NCBI GenBank assembly: GCA_965220055.1 | Contig: CBDCPE010000004.1 | Location: 1,178,001-1,242,000, forward strand | DNA length: 64,000 nucleotides | Direction: 5' to 3' | Source: Bin87 sp965220055 | GTDB lineage: Bacteria > Chloroflexota > Dehalococcoidia > Lucifugimonadales > UBA3495 | In this document: piece after piece, positions 15,551 through 23,523 of the stretch | Layout of the letters: each line of letters starts with the position of its first letter | Numbering within the stretch: position 1 is the stretch's first letter | Program-made: the position numbers and the translations under genes | Notes under the pieces: model-generated | The model's input: the letters and a program-made list of their open reading frames with translations, nothing else | The model's database searches: none | What the model was told of the DNA's origin: nothing

Positions 15551-16882
15551 ATGCCGACCAAAGAAGAGCTGAAGGACCGGGCATTCGCTGATATCGCCTC
15601 CCGCGCCGAGGAATTGATCAGCCTGTCCCAACAGATCCTGGCCAACCCCGAGCCAGGGTTTAGGGAATTCAAAACCGCCGCGCTGGTTGGTGAGCAATTC
15701 GCGGCCATGGGAGTCCCATTCCGGTCCGGCTTGGGGATGACCGGCCTGCGCGGAGAAATCATCGGCGGCAGCGAAGGGCCGAGCATGGCGATCATCGGCG
15801 AACTGGACAGCCTGATCGTGAACGAGCATCCGCATGCGAACTCGAACACAGGCGCCGCTCACGCCTGCGGGCATCACTGCCAGATCGCCATGATGCTGGG
15901 GGTGACCCGGGCCTTGATGCGAGACGACGTATTGCCTCACCTGAGTGGACGCATACTGTCCATGGCGGTCCCAGCCGAAGAATACATCGAGATCGAATAC
16001 CGGGACCAATTGCGGCGGGACGGCAAGATCGAATTCCTGGGCGGCAAACCGGAGTTCATCAGGCTGGGCGAATTCGACGACGTGCACCTGGCTATGATGA
16101 TGCACACCACAAGCTCGCCGAGCGAGAAGCAACTGTGCCTCACCGGAACCAACAACGGGACGGTCGCCAAGAAGATACAGTTCGTGGGCAAGGGAGCCCA
16201 CGCCGGTGGGTCGCCGCACCTTGGAATCAACGCGTTGAACGCAGCGACACTGGCCATGACCGCGATACATTTCAACCGCGAAACGTTCGTGGACACCGAC
16301 ACGGTACGCGTTCATCCCATCATCACCAAAGGCGGCGAAGCGGTTAGCGCGGTACCAGCGGACGTGCGGATGGAAACGTTCGTAAGGGGCAAAACCCTGG
16401 ATGCGGTCATGGACGCCAATCGTAAGGTTGACCGCGCCCTGCGCGCGGGGGCCATGGCAGTGGGCGCCACGGTAAACATCCAAACCATTCCCGGGTACCT
16501 GCCGATGCTGCAGGACGACCGGATGCAGGCGATTTTTCGCGCGAACGCCGAACAACTGGTTGGTGCCGAGAATATCGGCCGCACAGAGCACAGAACCGGC
16601 AGCACCGATATGGGCGACGTTAGCGCGCTAATGCCCGTGCTGCACCCGTACGTGGGAGGTGCCACGGGCATTGGCCACGGCGCGGACTACGTGGTGCAGG
16701 ACTACCAGATGGCGGTAATCACCGGAGCCAAGGCAATGGCATCGACGGTGATCGACCTGATGGCTGACGGGGCAAAAGAGGCCAATCAAGTAGTGGCCAA
16801 CCATCGGGTCGACATGACATCACGGGAATACGTGAACTTCATGCGGACCCTCGCGTCCGAAGATACTTACACCGAGGTATAA
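15551..16882 (+). CDS. M20D-family amidohydrolase, copy 1
   Basis: 443 aa from the ATG at 15551 with GGAGGGCTGGGA before it. Metal-site motifs of M20 peptidases/amidases are present: GELDSLIVNEHP, AAHACGHHCQIAMMLG, and the dimerisation domain GKGAHAGGSPHLGINALNA; RTGSTDMGDVS and GIGHGADY lie towards the C-terminus. It should be a cytosolic metal-dependent amide hydrolase of the AbgB/IAA-amino-acid hydrolase group; the substrate cannot be told. The adjacent gene is a paralogue, so the pair arose by tandem duplication. Confidence 0.9.
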   Translation: MPTKEELKDRAFADIASRAEELISLSQQILANPEPGFREFKTAALVGEQFAAMGVPFRSGLGMTGLRGEIIGGSEGPSMAIIGELDSLIVNEHPHANSNTGAAHACGHHCQIAMMLGVTRALMRDDVLPHLSGRILSMAVPAEEYIEIEYRDQLRRDGKIEFLGGKPEFIRLGEFDDVHLAMMMHTTSSPSEKQLCLTGTNNGTVAKKIQFVGKGAHAGGSPHLGINALNAATLAMTAIHFNRETFVDTDTVRVHPIITKGGEAVSAVPADVRMETFVRGKTLDAVMDANRKVDRALRAGAMAVGATVNIQTIPGYLPMLQDDRMQAIFRANAEQLVGAENIGRTEHRTGSTDMGDVSALMPVLHPYVGGATGIGHGADYVVQDYQMAVITGAKAMASTVIDLMADGAKEANQVVANHRVDMTSREYVNFMRTLASEDTYTEV

Positions 16883-16975
16883 CGGCTGCAGACCGCGCGG
16901 GGGAAGGCGGCGCACGGGCGCCCGGACCACGAACTCAGCAGCGAAACATCACATTCTCGAAGCGGAACGAACTCA

Positions 16976-18325
16976 ATGGCCACGCGTGAAGAATTGAAGC
17001 AGGCGGCATGCGCCGCAATTGACCGGCACAGCGACGATCTGATCGCGGTCGCCAAAGATATCCTGGAACACCCGGAGCCGGGATACAGCGAATACCGGAC
17101 GGCCAGGGTGGTCGCGGAGCAGTTTGCCAAGCTCGGAGTGCAATTCCGCGCGGGATTGGCGTTGACCGGGCTGAAGGGCACCGTGAAGGGCGGAGCGGGA
17201 TCGGGTCCGCGCGTGGCGATCATCGGGGAACTGGACAGCCTGATTGTAAACGGCCATCCCTTTGCGGCCGAAACTACCAACGCGGCGCACGCGTGTGGAC
17301 ACCACTGTCAAATCGGGATGATGCTGGGGGCGGTGGTCGGGCTGTCCTCGCCTGAAGTGTTGCCAGAATTGAGCGGTGAGGTCGTACCGTTCGCAGTACC
17401 GGCCGAGGAATTCATTGAGGTGGCGCGGCGGCTCGATCTGCGCGAGTCGGGCAAGATCGAGTTCATGGGCGGGAAGCAGGAACTAATCCGGCTGGGTGAG
17501 TTCGACGACGTGGACATCGCGATGATGTGCCATACCGCCAGCGACATGGGATCGCACACGTTCGCCATGGGAGGCACCAGCAACGGGCACGTGGTCAAGT
17601 ACGTGCGCTTTACGGGACGAGGGGCACACGCGGGGGCGTCGCCACATCTAGGGATCAATGCGCTCAACGCGGCCAACTTCGCGCTGCAGGCGATCAACGC
17701 AAACCGCGAGCTTTACCGCGAGCAGGACACGGTGCGGATCCACGGAATCATGACGCACGGCGGCGAGGCAGTGAGCGCGGTGCCGTCGGACGTAAGGCTG
17801 GAATGGCGGGTCCGGTCCGGGACTCCCGAGGCCGTGGTGCGAAACTCAAACATAGTGGACCGGTGTTTCCGATCGGGAGCATTAGCGGTAGGCGCGTCGG
17901 TGTCGATTACCAACATACCGGGATACCTGCCGATGAGACACGACCAGCAACTCCTAGACGTATTCCGTGGGAACGCGAAGGACCTGCTGCAGGAAAGCCG
18001 CGTTTTGATGATGCCGCCCACTCGAAACCGAGGTGGTTCCACCGACATGGGTGACCTAAGCCATATCATTCCGGCGATTCACCCTTACACGGCCGGAGCA
18101 GAAGGGCCGGGGCATAGCTTAGAATACCTAGTCACGGACTATCAGCAAGCGGTGGTCAATCCGGCGAAGATCATGGCGATGTCGGTGATTGATCTGCTTG
18201 CCGATAATGCTGAGGGCGCCAGACGGGTAACGTCATCGTTCAGGCCGGCGATGTCAAAGGCATCGTATCTCAACTTCCAGCGCCAGCGGGCAGAGGTTAT
18301 TGAGTACGACGGGGCCCCAGCATAG
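16976..18325 (+). CDS. M20D-family amidohydrolase, copy 2
   Basis: 449 aa. Same architecture as the preceding gene: GELDSLIVNGHPFAA, AAHACGHHCQIGMMLGA, GRGAHAGASPHLGINALNAANFA and GGSTDMGDLSHIIPAIHPY. The two proteins align along their whole length and share long identical blocks, but differ in lid and C-terminal segments, so substrates may differ. Ninety-three bases separate them on the same strand. A heterodimer in the manner of AbgA/AbgB is possible but not shown. Confidence 0.9.
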   Translation: MATREELKQAACAAIDRHSDDLIAVAKDILEHPEPGYSEYRTARVVAEQFAKLGVQFRAGLALTGLKGTVKGGAGSGPRVAIIGELDSLIVNGHPFAAETTNAAHACGHHCQIGMMLGAVVGLSSPEVLPELSGEVVPFAVPAEEFIEVARRLDLRESGKIEFMGGKQELIRLGEFDDVDIAMMCHTASDMGSHTFAMGGTSNGHVVKYVRFTGRGAHAGASPHLGINALNAANFALQAINANRELYREQDTVRIHGIMTHGGEAVSAVPSDVRLEWRVRSGTPEAVVRNSNIVDRCFRSGALAVGASVSITNIPGYLPMRHDQQLLDVFRGNAKDLLQESRVLMMPPTRNRGGSTDMGDLSHIIPAIHPYTAGAEGPGHSLEYLVTDYQQAVVNPAKIMAMSVIDLLADNAEGARRVTSSFRPAMSKASYLNFQRQRAEVIEYDGAPA

Positions 18326-18337
18326 ATTGCGGCGCCG

Positions 18338-18946
18338 TCACAAACCAAGGGCCTGAGCCAGCACCATAAAGCCGCCGGCGATTAACGGCACCGTCAGGTT
18401 GTCATCCAATGGGATCGGAGCGAACTCGACGGCTGCAGCGAAAACAGCCGTGATCAAAACTGCCCAGGACCACGTCCCGTATCCCAAAGCCCCCAAGATG
18501 GCCCAGGCGGCCACGGAGGCGGCGACGAAAGCGAGGATGCCGACGGGCGATTTACCCCAATAACGCGGCCCCGGACAGCGGGGGCCGATCAGGGCGGCCG
18601 CCGGGTCTCCCACGGCCACGAACATCAACACCGGTATCGCTACCTCCGGTCCGAAGAAATAGAACGCGAAGAAGGTCGCGATCAGAAGGTAGGTAGCACC
18701 GGTTATGTCGGTGGATTCCGACGGTTTCAGTATGGATCGGAATAGCCCCATATAGGCGCGGTTGATGAATCCGGTGCGCTGGCGACCGACGTCCAGCGCC
18801 AACGAGAGGAGAGCGCCACCACCGACGAGGGTCATGTAGACTGGCTCGGGAATGGCGAGGGCCAACAGCGTGGTGAAACTGGCGGCCACCAAGTGGAAAA
18901 CGCGACGACCCACAGGTACGGTGGCCGTGCCGGCGGGTTGGTTCAT
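18338..18946 (-). CDS. Diacylglycerol/polyprenol kinase family membrane protein
   Basis: About 202 aa from the ATG at 18946; an in-frame ATG at 18997 is also open. It is hydrophobic, with about six membrane segments. GRRVFHLVAAS near the N-terminus and the later block MFVAVGDPAAALIG followed by YWGKSPVGILAF match the CTP-dependent dolichol/phytol/diacylglycerol kinase family, where the GDPxAxxxG and GKSxxG motifs are diagnostic. It probably phosphorylates a lipid alcohol in the membrane. No SD favours either start. It converges on the second M20 gene with a 12-base gap. Confidence 0.82.
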   Translation of the reverse strand: MNQPAGTATVPVGRRVFHLVAASFTTLLALAIPEPVYMTLVGGGALLSLALDVGRQRTGFINRAYMGLFRSILKPSESTDITGATYLLIATFFAFYFFGPEVAIPVLMFVAVGDPAAALIGPRCPGPRYWGKSPVGILAFVAASVAAWAILGALGYGTWSWAVLITAVFAAAVEFAPIPLDDNLTVPLIAGGFMVLAQALGL

Positions 18947-19046
18947 ACAAGCAACGCCGAGGAGACCCGCCACGCTACAGGGCGACCAGTCTGGCACATC
19001 CGCAAAGCCCGCTGTGCTTCCCGTTGACGGTCAGTGCCGACGCCGA

Positions 19047-19706
19047 TCAAAAATCAATTATGATGGTGTCGCCGGCGGCCCAACGGAAAGAGCGGAACTC
19101 GGTGTCCTTGGGAACTTCGAACACCATCCACCCATCCAGGCCGGTCCCCCGGGGCAGTTCCTGGGCCCGCTGGACTATCTTAGTCTGGCCGTCGGGCTGA
19201 GTTTCCTCGTAGGTAGCGTTCCACAGGAATCGAACGCATTCCGTAGGGGTGTCGGGATTCACCGGGACGTTGCAACGATCGGACGGCTTTTCGGGAACGT
19301 CTGCTTCCTGCGCCAGAGCGCCGACGTTGATTGGCGAGTAGCGGCCCTGGAAAAAGTCGCGCAGTTGCGCCGAATCGCGGTCGACGTTGACGAAGGCGCT
19401 GGTGGCCGTGTGGTTTTCAACCTTCACACGCACGATGACGAATTCGTTTTCGACGGATTGCGGGGTAAGCTTGTAGAGTGGCTCGTCGACGGCACCCTGG
19501 GCAGGAAAGCGGGTGGACGTAGTCCAGCGCAACTCGTCGGTGCGTTCCAACGCTGCCACGCTGATGTGCAGTATGCGCCCCTTGTAGAACTTGCCAATGT
19601 TGGGGGACTGGGACGAGCAAGCTAGAGCGGCGACCACGACCAGCAACACCACCAGTAATACCGGCGCAGCCCGCCGGACGAACGAGCGACCAAAGAGATT
19701 AGTCAT
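19047..19706 (-). CDS. Putative lipoprotein of unknown function
   Basis: 219 aa. An N-terminal signal with RR, then AAPVLLVVLLVVVAALAC ending in a lipobox (ALAC), predicts lipid attachment at about C30. The mature part is beta-rich: KLTPQSVENEFVIVRVKVENHT resembles the immunoglobulin-like DUF4352 fold, and the last strand is EFRSFRWAAGDTIIIDF. It likely sits on the outer face of the membrane. Its start overlaps the cysteine desulfurase end by 8 bases, so the two are co-transcribed. Confidence 0.78.
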   Translation of the reverse strand: MTNLFGRSFVRRAAPVLLVVLLVVVAALACSSQSPNIGKFYKGRILHISVAALERTDELRWTTSTRFPAQGAVDEPLYKLTPQSVENEFVIVRVKVENHTATSAFVNVDRDSAQLRDFFQGRYSPINVGALAQEADVPEKPSDRCNVPVNPDTPTECVRFLWNATYEETQPDGQTKIVQRAQELPRGTGLDGWMVFEVPKDTEFRSFRWAAGDTIIIDF

Positions 19707-20895
19707 CGCCGGTTCCGGTCAAAGTGGGCAGCTGGCGCAAATCGCCGATGAGGCCGACGAGCACAGACAACAGGCGGTCGACCTCGGCGTCAGTATTGTC
19801 TTTACCGAGGGTGACGCGAAGAGAGCCCCGGGCGGTGTCGGCGGTTTGGCCCAGGGCCAGGAGGACGTGGGAGGGTTCAAGAGAGCCGCTGCTACAGGCG
19901 CTGCCGCTACTGGCGGCGATCCCCTGGAGGTCCAACCCGAGCAAGATAGATTCACCTTCGACGCCATCGAAGGAAAAGTTGACGTTGTTGGGCAGCCGCT
20001 CGTCCGGGTGTCCGTTCAGGATAGAATCGGGGATGATACGCTGAACCTCGTCGATGATGCGGTCGCGCAGGGCGGCGCAGTGGGCGCCGGCCTCTTCCCG
20101 TCGATTGTCCGCCAGCTCGAGGGCTACGGACAGTCCGACGATGCCGGCCACGTTTTCGGTTCCCGAGCGGCGTTCCCGTTCCTGGCCGCCGCCGGTGATC
20201 AAAGGAAGATAAGGCACGCCTCTTCGCAAAAAGAGCACGCCCACTCCCTTGGGTCCGTAGAATTTGTGGCCGGACAGGCTCATCATGTCCACGCCGAGGC
20301 GCCGAACATCGAGGTCCAGAAAGCCGGCGGCCTGCACAGCGTCCGTGTGCATGACGATGGTGCGGCTGAGCGCCTGAGCACGCTCCTTGACCGCCACGGA
20401 TATTTCAGGGATCGGATTGATCGTGCCGATCTCGTTGTTGGCATACATTATGGAAACGAGAGCGGTTTCCGAGGTTATGGCATTGGCGACCTGCTGGGGG
20501 TCGACGCGGCCGTAGTCGTCCACGGGCAGGTAGGTGACTTCCCAACCGCGGTTTTCCAGCAGTTGGCAAGCGTGGAGCACGGCGTGGTGTTCGGCGGCCG
20601 CCGTGATGACGTGGCGTCCGGTTTCCTCTAGGGCATAAGCAGCGCCGCGGATAGCGGCGTTGTCAGATTCGGTGCCGCCACTGGTGAAGACCACCTCCCG
20701 GTTCCGGCAATTCAGCACCCGGGCGACGCGTTCTCGCGCGGCGTCCAGGGCATAACGGGCCTCCTGTCCGACGGTGTGGACGCTGGAGGCGTTACCGAAC
20801 AACCGCGTGAAATAGGGCAGCATCGCTTCCAGGACGCTTTCGTCCATGGGAGTGGTGCCGGCGTGATCGAAGTAGATGTGGCTTTGGGTGGTCAT
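19699..20895 (-). CDS. iscS: Cysteine desulfurase (IscS/NifS family)
   Basis: 398 aa from the ATG at 20895. PLP Lys K211 in SLSGHKFYGPKG, H104 in AEHHAVLHAC and the mobile-loop catalytic C334 in SGSACSSGSLEPS are present. It takes sulfur from cysteine as a persulfide for Fe-S cluster and tRNA thiolation; related enzymes can also release selenium from selenocysteine. No iscU is adjacent. Many Fe-S enzymes (POR, LutABC, FTR, RlmD) are encoded in this window. A TGC-extended -10 lies 20 bases upstream of the ATG. Confidence 0.95.
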   Translation of the reverse strand: MTTQSHIYFDHAGTTPMDESVLEAMLPYFTRLFGNASSVHTVGQEARYALDAARERVARVLNCRNREVVFTSGGTESDNAAIRGAAYALEETGRHVITAAAEHHAVLHACQLLENRGWEVTYLPVDDYGRVDPQQVANAITSETALVSIMYANNEIGTINPIPEISVAVKERAQALSRTIVMHTDAVQAAGFLDLDVRRLGVDMMSLSGHKFYGPKGVGVLFLRRGVPYLPLITGGGQERERRSGTENVAGIVGLSVALELADNRREEAGAHCAALRDRIIDEVQRIIPDSILNGHPDERLPNNVNFSFDGVEGESILLGLDLQGIAASSGSACSSGSLEPSHVLLALGQTADTARGSLRVTLGKDNTDAEVDRLLSVLVGLIGDLRQLPTLTGTGDD

Positions 20896-20915
20896 GGCGT
20901 GGCGTACCGCATTGA

Positions 20916-20924
20916 ATTTTAGCA
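20916..20924 (-). promoter_or_regulatory. Extended -10 promoter of iscS
   Basis: Minus strand TGC-TAAAAT with -10 at 20916-20921; no good -35. A perfect 9-bp hairpin (GGTCGCCGC / GCGGCGACC, 20929-20952) lies immediately upstream. Confidence 0.45.
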
Positions 20925-20964
20925 TAGGGGTCGCCGCCTGTTTGCGGCGACCTGACAGCGCCAA

Positions 20965-21604
20965 ACCATCAAACCGCCGTCAAGGGACCCACTTGTACCA
21001 CAGCAACGGGGCCTAGGCGATAGCGACCGACATTCCGATTACGATTGAAGCGGTCGGCTCGATACAACGGTTTACCGCATCGCGGAACACCGCGTAATGA
21101 CCGTCACGGTCCGGGCGTACTGCCAACATTTCACCGGCGCGGTCGCGGTGCAGGTGCACACGTTGACAACCAAAACAGCGACCGTTGCGGAGAACAATAC
21201 CCCGAGTATTTCCACAAGGAACCCGATCCAACCGGTTTCTGCCAGGCGGCAGCGGGCGATGGCATCAAGCTGATATCCACCTCGGAAAGTTGCGGCTGAT
21301 CCTCCGCGTCGGGGATTATCGGCCCCACCGACGCCACAAGGGGCCTGACCTCCTGGTGGGCCCGCCGGAATTGTCCAAGCGTTACTGAGAACCAAACCGA
21401 CTCCGAGTCTCCAACGGGCGCTGAACTGGAAAGGGCCGTGTGTGCCACGAGCGCCGGTAACCAAGAGCGGCATCAACGAGTACCCTGGGACCGACATGAG
21501 CATCAAGGCTGCGCTTGCGGTGTTCCGGTCGGTCCGGCACGCCAGCTCGGGGGAACACGATCCCGGATGGTAGCTCGGGCGATTAGTCCCGCCTTGCCAC
21601 GCCT
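20965..21604 (-). pseudogene. Gene-free stretch, possibly a decayed minus-strand gene
   Basis: No intact gene is supported. On the minus strand three short frames lie in series: QFRRAHQEVRPLVASVGPII (21131-21448), a membrane-helix-like segment FLVEILGVLFSATVAVLVV (frame 21072-21506) and a hydrophobic tail EPTASIVIGMSVAIA ending at 21013. Joining them needs two frameshifts. This would be a small membrane protein gene that has decayed, but chance cannot be ruled out. No repeat of either dispersed family is seen here. Confidence 0.25.
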
Positions 21605-21658
21605 ATGACGGGCGACTATATTGTTGCGAAGTTGGCGAATGACGTTGGGGGGTTCAAG

Positions 21659-22507
21659 ATGGCTTTTGCAGAGATCAACGGATACCGGATGCACTACGAG
21701 GTGTTCGGGGTAGACGGTGCGCCGGCGCTGGCGCTGATACATGGCGGTTTGGGGGGCGGTGATGGGAGCCGAGATACGATTGACCGGCAGGCAGCGGCAC
21801 TGTCGGCGCAGTATCGTTGCGTATTTTACGACCGACGGGCGTGCGGAGAGTCTGATACCTCGGCGGACGGGTACGACATGGCCAACTGCGCGCGGGATCT
21901 GCACGAATTGCTGGGGCATCTGAGGATCGAGCGGGCGCATATCCTGGGGTCTTCGGCCGGCGGGCCGATCGCGACGCGATTCGCGCTGGACTATCCGGAA
22001 GCGACGGACACGCTGATACTCATCAACACGATGAGTTATTCGCAGGAGGACCAGCGTGAGGTGCGACGGCAGGAATTGAACAGCCTGAAAGAGAGGATCG
22101 CGGCAGTGGGCAGGTCCGCGGCAGTGGAACACGCGCTGGAGGACCGGTTCCCGCAGATGGCTTCGGACGATCCAGAGCGGTTCGCGCGAATAGCCGCCGA
22201 GAACCTGGCCCGCATCGATGGGATTGCCGCCACGCAACAGGCGTACCTAGACATTGGCGACTCGCTGGAATCGCGGCTATCCGAATTGAGGATGCAGACG
22301 CTGGTGGTCCACGGGGACGCGGACAGCCGGATTCCGGTGGAGTGCGGGCGCAGCCTGGCGGCGGGGATCGGCGGCGCAGAGTTGCATGTTATACCGGGCG
22401 CGGAACACGGCTTGATGACCAACGAGGCGGCCGGTGACACGCAGCGAATCATCATCGAGTTCCTGCGGCGGGCGTCCACCGCACAGGCGCAAGCCGCTGC
22501 AAACTGA
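21659..22507 (+). CDS. Alpha/beta hydrolase
   Basis: 282 aa from the ATG at 21659, preceded by a G-rich SD-like run. LIHGGLGGGDGSRDT is the oxyanion region, the nucleophile elbow is GSSAGGP, the acid is probably in VVHGDADSRIPVE and the His in PGAEHGL. This is the family of proline iminopeptidases, enol-lactonases and epoxide hydrolases; the substrate is not identifiable. It precedes two VOC genes and a ThDP decarboxylase on the same strand, so a catabolic cluster is plausible. Confidence 0.88.
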   Translation: MAFAEINGYRMHYEVFGVDGAPALALIHGGLGGGDGSRDTIDRQAAALSAQYRCVFYDRRACGESDTSADGYDMANCARDLHELLGHLRIERAHILGSSAGGPIATRFALDYPEATDTLILINTMSYSQEDQREVRRQELNSLKERIAAVGRSAAVEHALEDRFPQMASDDPERFARIAAENLARIDGIAATQQAYLDIGDSLESRLSELRMQTLVVHGDADSRIPVECGRSLAAGIGGAELHVIPGAEHGLMTNEAAGDTQRIIIEFLRRASTAQAQAAAN

Positions 22508-22593
22508 CGCAGTGCTCACCGCAACCCGCCGGCCGTCGCCCACCCCGCGCGGGGAGAAACACGGCCGGGCCCATTCATCCGGAGGAACGACCT

Positions 22594-23001
22594 ATGGCGA
22601 CGGTCAGCATTGACCATGTAGCGATGCCCACGGCGAACGCAGAGCGGCTGATCGAGTTCTACAAGAAGCTTGGTTTTGAGATCAACGACGAGTCGGAATG
22701 GCGTGCGGGCAGGGCGAATATCTTCTCGATCCAGATCGGCGATTCGAAGATCAATGTGCACCCGGAACGGTACATGGCTAACCTGAGGGGTCCGACGGCC
22801 GTGCCCGGCTGCATGGATATGTGCTTCGTCTGGAACGGCACTGTCGGTGAGTGCCAGGCGATGCTGGCGGAGGCGGGAGTGGAGGTCGTTCAGGGTCCGG
22901 TGCCTCGGAAGGGTGCGCGGCAACGGGGTGCTGCACCGTCGCTGAGCTTTTACGCGAGGGACCCGGACGGGAACCTGCTGGAATGGATGATATACGAATA
23001 G
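22594..23001 (+). CDS. VOC (glyoxalase/dioxygenase fold) protein, copy 1
   Basis: 135 aa, one VOC unit of paired beta-alpha-beta-beta-beta modules. It starts MATVSIDHVAMPTANAERL with His in SIDHVAMP and ends FYARDPDGNLLEWM with the usual Glu, candidate metal ligands. GGAGGA precedes the ATG. Glyoxalases, dioxygenases and epimerases share the fold, so the reaction is not assigned. It is followed by a close duplicate. Confidence 0.88.
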   Translation: MATVSIDHVAMPTANAERLIEFYKKLGFEINDESEWRAGRANIFSIQIGDSKINVHPERYMANLRGPTAVPGCMDMCFVWNGTVGECQAMLAEAGVEVVQGPVPRKGARQRGAAPSLSFYARDPDGNLLEWMIYE

Positions 23002-23024
23002 GCTTAAACCACGGAGGAATGACC

Positions 23025-23432
23025 ATGGCAACGATCGGGATTGATCACATCGCGATGCCCACCGCCGACGCCGAGCGGCTGATGGAGTTCTACAAGAAGC
23101 TGGGTTTTGGCATTAACGACGAGGAAGGATGGAGAGCAGGGACGGCCAACATCTTCTCTATCCAGATCGGCGACTCCAAGATCAACGTGCACCCGGAAGG
23201 GTACCTGGCGGACTACCGGGGACCCACGGCAGTGCCGGGTTGCACGGACATCTGCTTCGTGTGGGACGGAACGGTGGAGGCATGCCAGAAGATGCTGGCG
23301 GAAGCCGAGGTCGAGGTGATCCGAGGACCGGGTCCACGGAAGGGGGCACGGCAGCGGGGCGCCCTGCCGGCGGTAAGCCTGTACGCCCGAGACCCAGACA
23401 ACAACCTACTGGAGTGGATGGTTTACCAGTAA
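23025..23432 (+). CDS. VOC (glyoxalase/dioxygenase fold) protein, copy 2
   Basis: 135 aa, same length as its neighbour and identical at most positions (for example NIFSIQIGDSKINVHPE and PRKGARQRGA in both). The metal-ligand positions IDHIAMP and NLLEWM are kept. The start is the ATG at 23025, eight bases after GGAGG; an ATG at 23019 is too close to the SD. The duplication includes the SD region (CGGAGGAA), so each gene is translated on its own. Two copies may form a heterodimer or have split substrates. Confidence 0.88.
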   Translation: MATIGIDHIAMPTADAERLMEFYKKLGFGINDEEGWRAGTANIFSIQIGDSKINVHPEGYLADYRGPTAVPGCTDICFVWDGTVEACQKMLAEAEVEVIRGPGPRKGARQRGALPAVSLYARDPDNNLLEWMVYQ

Positions 23433-23466
23433 ATCGACGCTACCAGAGAGGACTGAAGCAAGCGAG

Positions 23467-23494
23467 CAGGGGCGAATGATCATTCGCCCCTACG
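23467..23494. repeat. Family B palindromic repeat
   Basis: AGGGGCGAATGATC / GATCATTCGCCCCT-type palindrome in the gap between the VOC genes and the ThDP enzyme. Confidence 0.75.
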
Positions 23495-23523
23495 ACGGAC
23501 TACAAAGGCAGGGGAGACGGATC

